Of a DNA stretch of 64,000 bases, positions 16,293 to 29,900 are shown in pieces. Under the pieces are notes generated by a model that worked only from the letters and a program-made list of their open reading frames with translations, searched no databases and was not told the origin of the DNA. The stretch covers positions 21,133,189 to 21,197,188 of the forward strand of contig CM060186.1 in assembly GCA_030549335.1 (NCBI GenBank), in the 5' to 3' direction. The stretch comes from Pontederia crassipes (lineage: Eukaryota > Streptophyta > Magnoliopsida > Commelinales > Pontederiaceae). Every line of letters begins with the position of its first letter. Within the stretch, counting starts at the first letter, position 1. The position numbers and the translations under genes are program-made.

Positions 16293-18962
16293 TTGAATTG
16301 GTCTGTTTGATTTATGCAAAAAAAAATAAGAAAATATTAGGTTAAGTTGCATCCAATAAGTGTCATTGTTTGTAGTTCTAAACTACACAATGTTACAAAA
16401 TCCATGTGTTTTCTAAAGGAGTAAGTCTTCAATTGTGTAGCTTCTAGCAAATTTGAATGCTTTCTTGTATCAAATAAAAAAAGTTTTAGCATAATGTCTA
16501 ACTCTAAAGTGATTCGATTAAGTAATCTTCAACTTCATGAAAAGTAGTTTCAAACTTTGGTTGAATTAATGTTTTTCATCTTCAGCTTTAATATTTTCAT
16601 GCAATATGTTTTTTTCATGTAAAACTTTAAACTTTTCATCACAGATGAATGAATTATCTGTTGATTAACTGATGGAAATTGTTTAGAATAAACAAGCATA
16701 TCTTGAATTTGACACACCACAAAAACAAATAATGAAAATGTGGTTAAGAGATTTTCTACGTAAAATGACAAACATGTGCATATAGGTTTAGCAAGTTCAA
16801 ACTTTCTATAAGGCAATCATCCAAGATGATGCAGTGCATTATGTTTTTATATGCATTAGCATTATGTGTTCTTATGTATGTTATATTTAGCATTAAGCCC
16901 AGCATTACTCATTCATTTGAACTTGTGAAAAAATATATGTCAGATTGGTGAAAAAGAATTAGTAAACAATAAAGTGTATTATTATGTACTTGAAAGAAAT
17001 CAAAGGTATGAGTGTGTTTCAATAAAGGTTATTTGAATCTTAAAGGCATTATCATTGCAAATTTACGTGGTGATATCGATAATACTATGTGGAGACTTTA
17101 GTTGCACAACTACAAGTTTAATGTCTGAATTGCATAAGATTATTGCTCTATGTAGCACCAAATCGAAGTATATTACTATGATAAAATATGCAAGGAGATA
17201 ATTTGACTAAAGGATTTCTTGAAGAGACATAAAATACAAAAAAGTTTGAAACTTTGTTGCTACAACCAAAGTTCTATTCACATTGCGAAGAATACAATAT
17301 TTCATGATTATTCTAGATTTGTAAAATAGAATGTATATATTTGAAAATATTCATTATTTGTTAATGAATATCATGATCATAGAGAAACTGATGTTTTTAT
17401 GTACCTAGATGGATCTCCGAAGCTGAATCAAATGGAGAAGTTATGATGAGGTAACACAACCTTCTGTAAATCATACTCCAAATGAAGGATATTAGTTAAT
17501 TAGGTAAAGATCCATTCATTGTCTAATTAGTTAATAATTATGGTAGAATTCTTGTTAATATAAAATTGGGGCATGTATGTATATTTTGTACCCCAAATGA
17601 CTTCCATAGTCCCATATGTTGCGATAACTTTGTACTAATGAGGAGGGTTACATGAGTGTGAGTTCTTATAAAACATATCCAAGACAATAGACGGTCGATC
17701 TTAAAATGATGTAAAACATATGTCAATCTTTTTTGTGTTATTTGTTCTACTTTTATTCTCCATTCCCAACAATTTCTAAATGCTTTATTTTGTTATATAT
17801 TTAATATCATAAAATTATTTAATACATTTACAATCAAATGTTCCCAATTGTTGGTATTGAAGGTTGAAACTATTCATTAATTTGAATCAAATTAAAAAAA
17901 CTAAACTAGTCTTGGTTTTGGAACTTTTTTCCTATGACTTATTTGATTGTGATTTGAATATGGTTCAAATATACTAATATGAAAATTGGGCTTACCGTCG
18001 AAATCTTAGTCACTTTTGAAGAACTAATATAAACAATATTTCATATTTTAGGAAAAAATATCTTTTATTACATTTCAATAATTTTCATATAAAATTTTGA
18101 TCATTTAATACAATGACAAAATATGTATGCTTAATTTGAAGTGTATTAACTAGACATTGACAACCAATCTAAAATAAGAGGAATTAGTGATTGCACTATT
18201 TTACGATTTATGAAAAACATCTAACAATCATGTTTCAATAGTTTACTTATACAATTTCAATTGTTTACTGTATTGACAAAAATATGTAGCCCTTTGTTCG
18301 AAGTGCATAAGTAGGTGTTACATGATTACATCCAAACATATATTAAGAATAAGGATTGTCCGGAGAGTTGTAAAACGTAATTCAAGCAACTAGACAATAG
18401 AATTCTTACCTCATTATTTTTCAAAATATTTTTAACGCATTTGCTCTAAACCATAATATGTTGCTCATTATGAGAATTGAAAAAGAAAGCCTCAATCATT
18501 GGCCTACAAGAAAAGAGAAAAATACATTGAATCCATTGAAGTTCTCATATCATGAAAAATGTCTAATCTTCTTTAGTTTTTCTCTCTAGTTTGTAAGAAA
18601 CTTTTTTAAGTCTCAAGTTTTTTTTCTCATGAAAAAATTAGAAGATTAATCATATCTTCTTTTATCATTAATAAGAACTATATCTCCACTATTCTAATTT
18701 TTTTTCCATCAAGATTCAGTGTTCAGGATTATTAGTACATGAGTAATTCAATGTTCAAAACCTTGATTAAAGCGATAATTTTGAAAATCGAACTTAGGTC
18801 TACTAGCACTTGATGACCCGGGACACACTCCATTGTCCAATTGTGACAAAGGATGTCACATATGTAGTCATCTTTTGCTCCACCAAAAAAAATGTTTTGG
18901 AAAAACACATTTCTTACATAGAATAATTGGGAATGAATATCATTTTGCAATGCTGGCCTGCT

Positions 18963-19080
18963 GAACTTATAAAGTAAATTCATTAGCTCAATATGCATCA
19001 TGAGCAATTCCTATAATTAGCGAACTTATAAAGTAAATTCATTAGCACAATATGCATCATGTGCAATTCCTATGTAAAAC
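18963..19080. repeat. 59-bp tandem duplication
   Basis: gaacttataaagtaaattca starts at 18963 and again at 19022, and the copies continue together to aattcctat with few substitutions. No gene is associated. Confidence 0.85.
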
Positions 19081-20214
19081 ATTTATGAAGTATTATAACT
19101 AGAAGAGAACTATTATTATTTTAAAAAATAATTATTAATTTCAATCACACAAAATACGAAAAATATAAATTAGTAGACTATATTTCAAATTATTACAAAT
19201 GTGCAACTTCTAGTCTATATCTCTTTGCTAGCTACACTACAAAAAAATAAAATCGAGTTTGGTTCATATTGTTAATCAATAGTCACAGGTTCAATTTCTA
19301 ATATCTAATCACCGGATTGGCATTCTTCACCCCCAATGGTACAAAGTGATGAAAATTGATTTTTTTATTGGACCAGTTATTAAGAATAATGGTGATTTTT
19401 TTCCTAAAACATGTTCTAACAATATATGCTGTTTTTTAAAAATATTTGACAACACAATGTTAAGAAATATATGATGTCTTACCATGGAATGATAAAATAT
19501 AACAAATGAAAAAAATTACTTGACTGTTTGGACTTGGAATCCACCGTAAAATTCATGAACTATTAACATATAATTTCTAATTATTAGATATACCATACAA
19601 TGCTATAATATAAAATTATTGTTATAGTTGATAAAACAAGTAAACGATAATGACTTTTATATAATTATATCGTTAATATATAATTCAAAATATTAGAACA
19701 TAGAATTACAATAATCGATATGATAAGTCAAAAACTAGTACAAGTGACCGTTTGCCATCAATCGAGTATGCAATTGTAATGATGGCTAATTGATATCACA
19801 ACTGCGGAAATAATGATAACATTTTAAGTCCATTACATCATTTTCTAAGGCGCTCAAAGTATTTATCAAACACCCAAACAAAAAAGTCGTCCTAATAGTC
19901 AACTTATTATGCACCCAAATACGCCCAATCTTTGGCCCAACTCCTCAAATACATCATTTTCTATCACTAAAATTTCCTTCATTTCTCCTTTTATTTATTT
20001 ACAAAATTCATTCCTAAAAATCTCATCCCTTTCTCTAATCTCCTTTACTGGTACTCTTCTTTTTCAACATCAATTAATCCTCACTTCCATTTTCATATAA
20101 ACACGAAGATCCAAATATAATAACTTAAAATTTCCAACAATATGATTTCAAATAAATGACATTTCATGAAATGCTGATATCTAAAAAAACCATATTATTT
20201 ATACACCGTAGTTA

Positions 20215-20939
20215 CTGCCTTCAAAAGTCAAAACACAATTTAGCACCAACACTTGACAAAAGAAAAAAAAGCACTGGCAAGGCACACTGATAAATCACCA
20301 TAAGCCAACTTAAATATCTATACCAGAAAAGGAGCTGGTTATCACATGAAACATAAAATACAAGAGACATACAACATAAGCCTACTCCCTGGTTATTTGG
20401 CATCTGAAAAAGAAAAAAATGGAATCACCTTGGATGCAATCCAAGGGGGAACTGGCATCTCATGAATAATAAATATAGTTAGCATGGGCGGCAGAGAAAA
20501 GCTAGGTACCACAAGATCTTTCACAAGCCATGTTACATGGCCAGAATCCATGGTATACAGGCACAGTCATGCCGGTTACATGGCCAGATTAGCTGAAGAA
20601 ACAGCGATGCGACCCATTGAAATTGCCTTCCCTATTAATTGTAAGAGAGCTACAATTTAATTGGGTCCTCAAAACCAAGTTCGATTAGAGAACATAACAA
20701 ATCTCTACCAGTAAAAGAATCAGAATGGAGACTTCCCTCACAAGTGAAAAGACAATTAGTTGCCTCATGGACCTTGAACTTCTCTGCATGACATGGACCA
20801 TTGTGTGAGAATCAACTCAGCTACATATCCTCCAAGTTTTTTATGTTTTGCATGTGGGCAGCTGACGAAGCCTTCACAAGAACCGGTCAAGAATAAAAGA
20901 ATCGCACAAGCAAGATTTGCTGCATCCAGGACCATCTTC
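20215..20939 (-). other. Probable 3' untranslated region and flank of the PP2A B55 gene
   Basis: This stretch directly follows the B55 stop codon on the minus strand and is GC-richer than the DNA beyond 20200, which fits a transcribed 3' region. No further exon is needed for the protein, and the small frames here are unsupported. The exact poly(A) site cannot be fixed from sequence. Confidence 0.35.
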
Positions 20940-23900
20940 TTAGGCATAGTACATATACAAGCTATTCATAGCAGCACAAGCAATTGAATTTTCTGATGGG
21001 TGCCACGCTAAATGAAGTAATTTGGTTGTGAAGTCATATGAGTTTCCATTTCCATCAACTGCAGGAATTTCTGCCCCTGGAACATGTAGATACAAGGACA
21101 AAGCAGTTATGTGATTGTATTTGTTGTATTCAATATTTAACCAAATAACAATAGAGTAAAATAAAGTTCACATATAGGATTTTTTTTGGTACTTTATGAT
21201 TATAGAATGAGCCGACCCCACCTAGTGGGATAAGGCTTTGTTGTTGTTGTATGATTATAGAATGCATGCCAACTGACCTCGTCTGACAACACGCGTTAAG
21301 CTGCTTAGAGATCGTGCAGGTCTCGTAGGGTTTTGAACCTGTCGCCTATATCATCTCAAAGAAAAGGGTAAATGAACTGGATGCCTCCCCAATATAAAGC
21401 AAAGGCAGAAATTGATGAGAGAAGAAAGCTAGCAATAATGTAAAAAATATAAAGCAAGCGCATGATCGCCTACCCATTATTACATTATACAGGTAAGAAG
21501 GGACAATACCAAGTCCGCATCATGATCTTCCAAGGTGATTGTGCAGAGTATAAATACTTAAAAGTACACATCCATTACATCGTAAAATGTAGACATCTTA
21601 AAAGAAAAAGCAGACACATCCATCACAAGACAAACACAATTAAAAGAATGAGAACATATGACACTGTCTATGCACTAGGTTTCATAAAACTCAAAACTAC
21701 ATATGTTATAGCAAAAATTTGACTATTTTAGTATAGACGTATCTCAGCAGATTGTCAACAGTATTCCAAAGAAAAAGAAACCTTACTGCATTTGAAAAAG
21801 GCGATGATAGTTTACTAAAGATGTAAACAGAGCATCAATTTTGGTTGATGTTGCAGGAATGTGCTTAGAAAGTTAAAGAGAAGACATGCCTCATCGGACT
21901 TTTACTGGCTTCAAGAGTTGTTGCTTCATTACTACCAGGAACACAACCAAACACACGAAAAAGATTACTGCACCAGAATCGAAGTCATAGTATCAGAAAC
22001 AAAAAACTGAGAAACATATAACTCTGATGTATCCATATAAGCTCATCAGTGAATTTACACAGGCATACCTATAAGAACCAGTAGCCACACGCGTACCATC
22101 TCCACTCAAACAGCATTCAAATTTATCAAAGATCGAATCATTTTCATATAGATCACATAGCTGAAAATTATGCAGAAATATTTAGTAATCCATCAACTTT
22201 CGAACAGTGAAAAGAATTGCAATCAACACAACAATCCAACAAAAGAAATATATCACCTTAGGCCTTAAATGTTCATGGACTTGGAAGGTTGCAACAGGAC
22301 CTGAATCCATGTTTATATCCCATAGCTGAGGAACAATAAGTTAAATAAGTAAGATGCACTGCCACGGAGAAAAGGTTGAGGCACACAGTATACAAAAGGA
22401 CAAAGTACTATGACCAACACGTACATCAGCTGAAAGAACAAATGATGAAGCTATTTGTTGAATTAGAAAGAAGATTTGTTAAATTGGTTGAGAACTTTGA
22501 AAAATATCAAATGACAATGAAAAATAGATGTACCAAATCTTCTTAACAAAAGAATGAAGATAGTTGTGAGAAACACAACATATTTCCGCCGAAGCATTTT
22601 GTCACAAATGATGAATAACCAAAACTAGCTTGTAGTCTAATCATTGTCTATGTAGTGCAAATGACTTAACATCACAGTAAATAAACGATAACACAACATG
22701 AATCTGATCCTTCTTGCCTTCCATCCCCACTAGGGAGCTCAGCTCTCCTGTGACCGCTCCCACCAGCTGGACCCTCCTCAAAAAAGCATCTCCCCTCTCA
22801 TAACCCTTCGTTGGCATTCTTAATCAATGAGGAGAGGCATTCTTAATCGATCCTGCCCTTTACCAAGTTTTGGGTGTGCTTGATTGGCTGGCTCTTTTAC
22901 TGGATCACGCAACTGTTACTCGTAAAACTCCAAACTCTGCACCTATTTTCGTCGGCTGACTCTAACATTATGCATCGAGTGGTGATGAGTATCTCTCTGC
23001 TCCCCCTCCCTCACTATCTGGTTTGAGTCTGAGACTGACATTAGTGTGCTGCAGGTGACAAGTATCTCTCAGCTCCTTCTCCCACGACATCAGGTTGGAA
23101 TTTAGTTTCTTTTTTATGCTACTGTCACTCCCTGTTGATGCCGCATGGACACTTCCCACCTGATTGTGACGGCTGGACAAGGGCCAGGGGATGGCACAAT
23201 GGCTCCCACTCCAGTGGGAGATATGGTGGTGAATCACATAGAAGTGATGGAATCAGGAGACCATGTCAGCCTGAACGAAGCAATGTCGCTCAGCATTCCC
23301 TGCGCAATGTGATCTGTTTCTGATGCAGTATCCATGGTCACCTTCAGGCGACTTGCAAGGAACAAATGAAATGTCTGGAATGTCGTGGACTCAACCATAG
23401 ACAAATCATATGCCCCACATGCAGCACATGGTACCCATGCATCACTCCGGCGAGAGACAATCTGGTGCACACCACATGCCCAACTAATTTGCGAGACATC
23501 AAGAGACCTAAAGTGATAGCTCAGCGGGTTCAGATGTTGCAGCTACAAAAGATTTTCTCGCCCCATGCCTGGTTGGAGAATGCGATGGCCGGAAAGCAAC
23601 AAAGGTAACTGCTATGTGTTTACAAGCTGTTTTTTTATTTTGAGGAGATGCAAGCTGCTCTTGAGCACCAAATTCAGGTGCCTCTCAGGCTCTCCCCATC
23701 TAAGACCACAAACCAACACTTTCTGCTCTGCCTGGGCTTCCCAGAACAGAGACAATGCTTGCTGTTTGAGCCCTCTGAGATTGACGCTGCTGCTACGGTT
23801 GGAGTCCATGGTTGATAGAACTGGGTGGTTTAGAGGCAACAAACAACATCGAGGATTCAATACTGATTGATGGACCACCTTCTGTACGTGGAGGTTTTAA

Positions 23901-26900
23901 AAGCCACCATCAGGCTCTTTGGGACACTGTGTGATGTGATTGTACCAGCTATCGAATTCATGGACATCTCCGCTATCCTCGCCAACATCCTGCTGCCACA
24001 GATCTGCTGGATCCCACCACGGATTAATGCCGATAATCTCACCTATGAGATATCCTTAGCCCACAAGGACGAACAATCTTCCTCAATCTTGGTCCGAAAT
24101 AGTTGCCTGAGTCGGCCCGAGCATGCCAACAGTGCTCAGCTGGGAATGGCGCCCAAAAAAGATTCCCACCTCCGGAGCTAAATAAATGGAACTGTAGAAC
24201 GGCAGGCTAGTTCGATAGTGGCAACTAGAAACGAGGAGGCACTAGATGACATGCCACACATTGTGCCCACAAGTCATATTGCAGTGGTTTTGTCAGAAAG
24301 CAAAATGCGTGAACCAACGGCAGAAGTCTGAGGTGTCACCAATGCCCCATGCATAAGACTTTCAAATTCGGACACATGCACCCTCCATAATAAAGTGCCT
24401 GTCCCCAGTCCCCATGACTGAGGATCATGCCATGAGATGTGAAATGGAAATGGAGAAACACCTGCTATGCTCTCTCGACAGAAAAGCCACACGTCCAAAT
24501 CCTATCAATATTGAGGACCACACTACGAATCTGACAAAACGCCATGTGTATCTTCACATCAGCGACGAGGAGGCACCACGTGATGATACAACACCCTCAC
24601 ATGGGGAACTTGGAACCAATATCTAGATGACCTCACTTGTTTTATTCAGTGGGAAATCCAACAATCCCCAAGCACAAAAATTTCGAGGCTGATCTGACCT
24701 CCACGGAATTGACACCTGGGATTATCAAATTTAATATGTTAACTATGCCTGTCACACAGCTCAGCCTGGACTTTAACTATGCCTGTCACACAGCTCAGCC
24801 TGACTGAAAAAGTTGCCTGCAAACCCAGAAGTCACAGTGCTGGAGCCACATCCTGAAGATGAACAGCAAGACATTGTCAGTTCATGCACCAACAATTACG
24901 CATCTGGACAGAATAATTGGGACAATGTCTTCAGGGTTGTATAAACAAGGCCGAACACCACCGATGTAGCTACACCTGGGGCAGATATTAACACCACGGA
25001 GACAATGACATCCCAATTTCCACTGCACAGCAACAACCTCCAGCTGATAACCTATCAAGGCACGACGACGTGGAGACCACTCTGGTGGCCAACGCATGCA
25101 GGACAAGAAAAAGGTGAAGTCATTCTCTGGTCATGCTGACCAATACACCTGGAGTTCAAACTAGATCAAGATGAGATCAGCAGTCTACTCCTGTGCCCCC
25201 ATAAACATTCTGAGATGGAATATTAGAGGTCTCAGGGATGCGGAGTGTCAATGGTCCCTAGGGTGATATGCAAGACAATGGGGCGCTGATGCATGGTTCC
25301 TTTGGCACAGAAGGCTTCTGACAAAAGCATACAGATTGTAATGGACACATGGAGCTGATAACTGATGTGAGCTCTGTGGTGAGGATACCAAAGACACTGC
25401 TTACGTGTTCTTTGACTGCACCATTGCACAACAGGTCTGGCAATTGGCTGGACTTGACTGGGCACACAAGCAATTTATGAAATATTTTTTTAGAGAGAGA
25501 AACAACACAATTTTCAGGAGGGAGTGGATCTACACGGAGAATATCTCACATCATGCCAGGACCATGTCTTCTCAAAAAAAAAAAAAGCCAGGACCATGTT
25601 TGGGGAGTATAAAGGCATACGTAACTGAGTTCTTTTGTGGTTTCTGTGAATTTGTATCAGCTCTCTCCTTCGCACATGTTCATGCAAGCCTAACACTTTT
25701 TGTAAGTAAACTCTGGATGACTACTACCTTTGTAGTCACCCTTTTTCTCCTTAAAAAAATTAAAAAACACAGCATGAATCTGTGTAACTCTACAAGGTTT
25801 AAAAGAGACATTACACATGCTAAAAACAAGAAAAACAACGAACAAGAAGTTTTATCAGAATAAGTGCATGAATGAATAACCGAGTTTTCGTTGTACCCCA
25901 AATAAAGCCTAAACATTTTGAGAGTAAATGGTATGCATGCAACACATCATACTTCGATTAAACTACCCATCTTACCAGACATTAGGGAAACTATTAATCA
26001 AACCAGGTTTCAAGGTTTCATTAAAAAATACAAAAAGGATGCAGGTCAGAATCATATACATTAATTTGAGTAAATGTTTGGATAGATGATTTAGATGCAC
26101 TGCATTTTACATTAATAATATGGTCCACAATGTTCATAATTGTGATAACTAAAGTTTAATTATATCTAAAGAGATGATCAAGTAGTATGTATCAGACCAG
26201 AGATTGATAGCTACAGTGAACCACAAGCACTTAATTGACAGAATTTAGGATAGTGATGGAGACTTGAATCTGCTAAGGATATATATGCTAATAATATTCA
26301 GTAAGTTGCCCTGGTACAACTGGTAGAGGATACCCATGTACCAAATAACAAGGAAATCTTTATAAAAGGAAAACTAATAAAAATTAAACTAATTAAAAGA
26401 ATTCTAATACAAGGAAAACTTAACTATTGGACCATACTAAAGGCCCATAACTAGAGACCAATTCCTAGGGCAAATGGCTCAGAATTCTGTTCTTGTCCTA
26501 CATCAATATGATATGCAAATCACTGTTCTTATTGCAATGTACAGATGAAAAATAGAAGAAAGAACCTTAAGAGTCATATAATCGCGACTAAGCATATGCC
26601 TTCCATCTCTGGAAAATTTAATATCTGATATCGATGCAATGATCTCCGTGAAGAAGGATCTTGAACCAGGTAATTCATGCTCCTCAAATCTGTTACAAAA
26701 AATGCCGTACTAGATATCAACAATATAAGGCATATTGCATGTCAGAAAACCATAACATCAGAAAAATACTGACAACTTCGAATGCCGATCACATAAAGCT
26801 GACTGTCGCAAATCTATGAGTCGGATAGAGCCCTTTGAACTACTATATGCTAACATGTTGCAGAGGGTCGGGTGGAACTCGGCCGATGTTATAACCTCTG

Positions 26901-29900
26901 GGATGTAACGTAATAAGCACTTCATAAGCAAAAGCTGGCTTCATATATAGTACAGAACACAATATTCCTACAGTTCCTAGCTTAAAATACTTATAAGACA
27001 CAAGTGCAGGTGAAAGAAAAAATAAATTCATAAATTTTATAAACAAAAATCATAATTATTTATCTTTAAAATTGTATGTCAAGAATTAAAAGAAATGACA
27101 AAAAAACTATACTCTATCAAATGTCTAGGCCCATGTTAAACATAAAAAATCTAGGTTCTTGTTCGTAGTCTGTATTTTTTTTTTTCAAGTGGTTCTAACT
27201 TCTTAGTCTGCAATAAACAAAGGCATAGTCCAAAGTCAGGTACTGATCTAGTTAGCAAAGCTACTAAGTTTTGTTCAACCATATTTCAGTGAGTTACCAC
27301 AAAATCTGGATACCATCATAAAACATAAATGATTTCTCAAGGTAAAACTTTGGGCATTCCTTATAATGTTATAAAGCTTTTACATGGCAAACAAAAGAAC
27401 ATTTCTTCGGCAAATCCAATTAACTAGGCACACTATGTCAAAATATTGCCCCATTTCCTTCACGAGATAAAACATTTTATTTAGTTAATGGAGGAAAAGG
27501 AAGACAATTGAAGCTATCATCCAAGGTGTGACATCATTTTATTTTTTTATGGAGAAAAAAATTATAAGCCATTAAAGTTGTTATCGTGAGCTAAAACATT
27601 TTAAAAAAATGAACATGAGACAACCATCAGTCTAAAGTGTAGTTCAAACAACAGAGTTCCAGATGGGAAACAGGAAAATGTGAAACTAGGTCAGAAGTTC
27701 TAATAAAAATGCAACTTAAAAGGTTTTTTTTTCCACAAGAATACCAGCAGACTGACACACATTTGGCATTTATTATGAAGTTAAGCAATCACTTAGAAGT
27801 AGTTCATAACAACTATCTAGAAATAAGGAAGATTTGTTAAGGAAACAAATCATACCAGTTAGATCCTCCATATTTGCAGGTTTTACATCAACAATGTTAA
27901 AGCTTTGATTACTAATCTCCAAGTTCCAAAGATTTATTCGGAGATCATCTGCTGATATGAATGTCTCACCATCACTGCAAAGAAACAGGAAAGAGTGTCT
28001 TGTTAATAACAAAAAGAAACAAAAGAAAACTGTTCAATTCACACCAGATGAAATTTTGCTGAGTTCTTTTCCAAGTAGCTCAGATGAAAGTCATTTTCGG
28101 ATCATAACTGTATATTTAAAGATGAAACCAAAAGAAAGAATACATACTATTCATACAGAATGTAAGGTCTGCACACACATACTACTAATGTATGGCAATA
28201 AGCATGCCCAATAACAAAGAATAATATAATTCCACCTCTTAAAAGAAAAAAATGATTACAATACTAAATAAATATGGTAGTCGAAACCAACAACCACGAG
28301 AATTTGTTAAGTTTGCCGTAGGTCTTCATGGAGGATGAGGTTATTCAGGCCTTGAGGGACCTCAACGGGAAAGACTCATATGGGCCTAATGGCTTTCCTA
28401 TCTTCTTCTACAGAGATTTTTGGTCCCATTGTGAGGGAGGACGTCATGGCCATCATGATTCATGAGTTTGCAATTAGGAGCTGGGATTTTGAACGAATAA
28501 ACCAGCCCCTACTCTTTATGTTGCCCAATCGTGTACCCACAAAGAGGGAGAGGGTTGAAGACTTCCGGCAAATTGTCCTATCTAACGCATCTCCCTTAGT
28601 GGCTAGAGTGCTAGAGAATTGACTGCGAGATTCTAACAAATCTGGCCCACTGCAATCTACACTCATCAGTAGTCAATCCATCACCGACATCTACACCATC
28701 GCATTATGAAATCGAGGTCTCCTAGAGGCGGTCGGGGCACCCTGGCCTCCTTTGGAAGGTTGATTTTTTCAAAGCCCATATGATTTCATAGCCTTTTCAT
28801 TGACGCTCTATTCAGGCTCGTGCTTTCCCTCCACATGGATCATGTGGATGAAATGCTGCATCACAAATGCTTCATTCTCCATTTTGGTCAACGAGCTACC
28901 AATGGGTGGATGGGCCGAGTCAGTCAGAGCTGAGCCCTAGTCCCCATGCGTTTTTACCAGCAGTCTGACACACACTCCAGATCTATCTACTCGTCATGTT
29001 AGATGGGCATTATGCTGAGGTTTTCCTCCCACTGAGGCATTTCTTTCCTCCAATATGCAAATGTCATTGTCTTTGTCATTGAGAGCTCCTCCAACAAAAT
29101 TCGAAGGATTACCATCATTGTCGAGTTTTTTAGGGCAGCCTCTAGCTAACAAATAAACCATGCCAATTCAATTAGTCATCCCACAAGGCATCACAGAGGA
29201 CAAGGCATCCATCTTTGGGGCAAAGCTCCATACTCTCATAGGTGCATTGTCAATCACATACTTGGGCCTCCCTTTCTAGGACCATTTCAGTGGGCCCACC
29301 AGTTGGACTCTTATATTAAGCGCATGGTGAACAAGTTGGAGGGTTGGAGCTCTTGGTAACTCTGAGTGGTGGTGCCTGATCCTTTTTTTAGGGGAAAAAG
29401 GATGAGCACCAAGTTAGGGTGTCATCCGTGTGTGTGTGTGTGTGTATCACTATGAAGGGAAAATGTACAAGTGTAAACCCTCAAGATGAGAGCAACAAAA
29501 GGAGGAAAATACAACCACTACCCAAATCCCCACTCACTAAGAAAGAAGGAGCAATGGTGTACAATACCCTCAACCTAGCAAGTCTCCACACAAAAAATAA
29601 TTTGGTTGCACCGAAGCCATATGGTTCAGGCACCGGCCAAAAAGGTCGTCAGTGGGTGCCAAAGCACCTCCGGTGTGGCAGGAGGACCCCCAGACAAGCT
29701 CAGCCGCACCCAAACCTCATGAGCAACAGTGCATCCGAAGAATAAATGTGCAATGTCCTCTGTGTCGCCAGATAAAACACATGACATGTCAGCATGAGGT
29801 GCCCACCTCACCCTATATCCGTCCGTGTCACATGAATGATGTTAGGTATATATGAAGATATAGATTGACTAGTCGTGATGTGTTCTGTTAAAACCATTAA

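Larger units (their letters stand above)
10380..20200. other. AT-rich intergenic DNA without supported genes
   Basis: About 9.8 kb with very low GC. It holds a 112-bp duplication (11428-11651), a MITE-like element (11852-12069), 27-bp, 70-bp and 59-bp tandem repeats, and a part of a CCGACC-rich repeat near 11270-11427. The stretch 12330-13100 is less AT-rich and could be remains of a transposon gene, but no frame is recognisable. Around 17200 a frame reads like the end of a copia polyprotein (NLTKGFLEE), too short and broken to call. Confidence 0.55.

Noticed and set aside
17200..17720. Possible 3' end of a copia element
   Set aside because: Only a few residues resemble a copia terminus and no LTR pair or tract could be defined.
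28380..28622. Possible host gene from the 80-codon frame
   Set aside because: It is a fragment of LINE reverse transcriptase, frameshifted relative to the upstream 28324 part.
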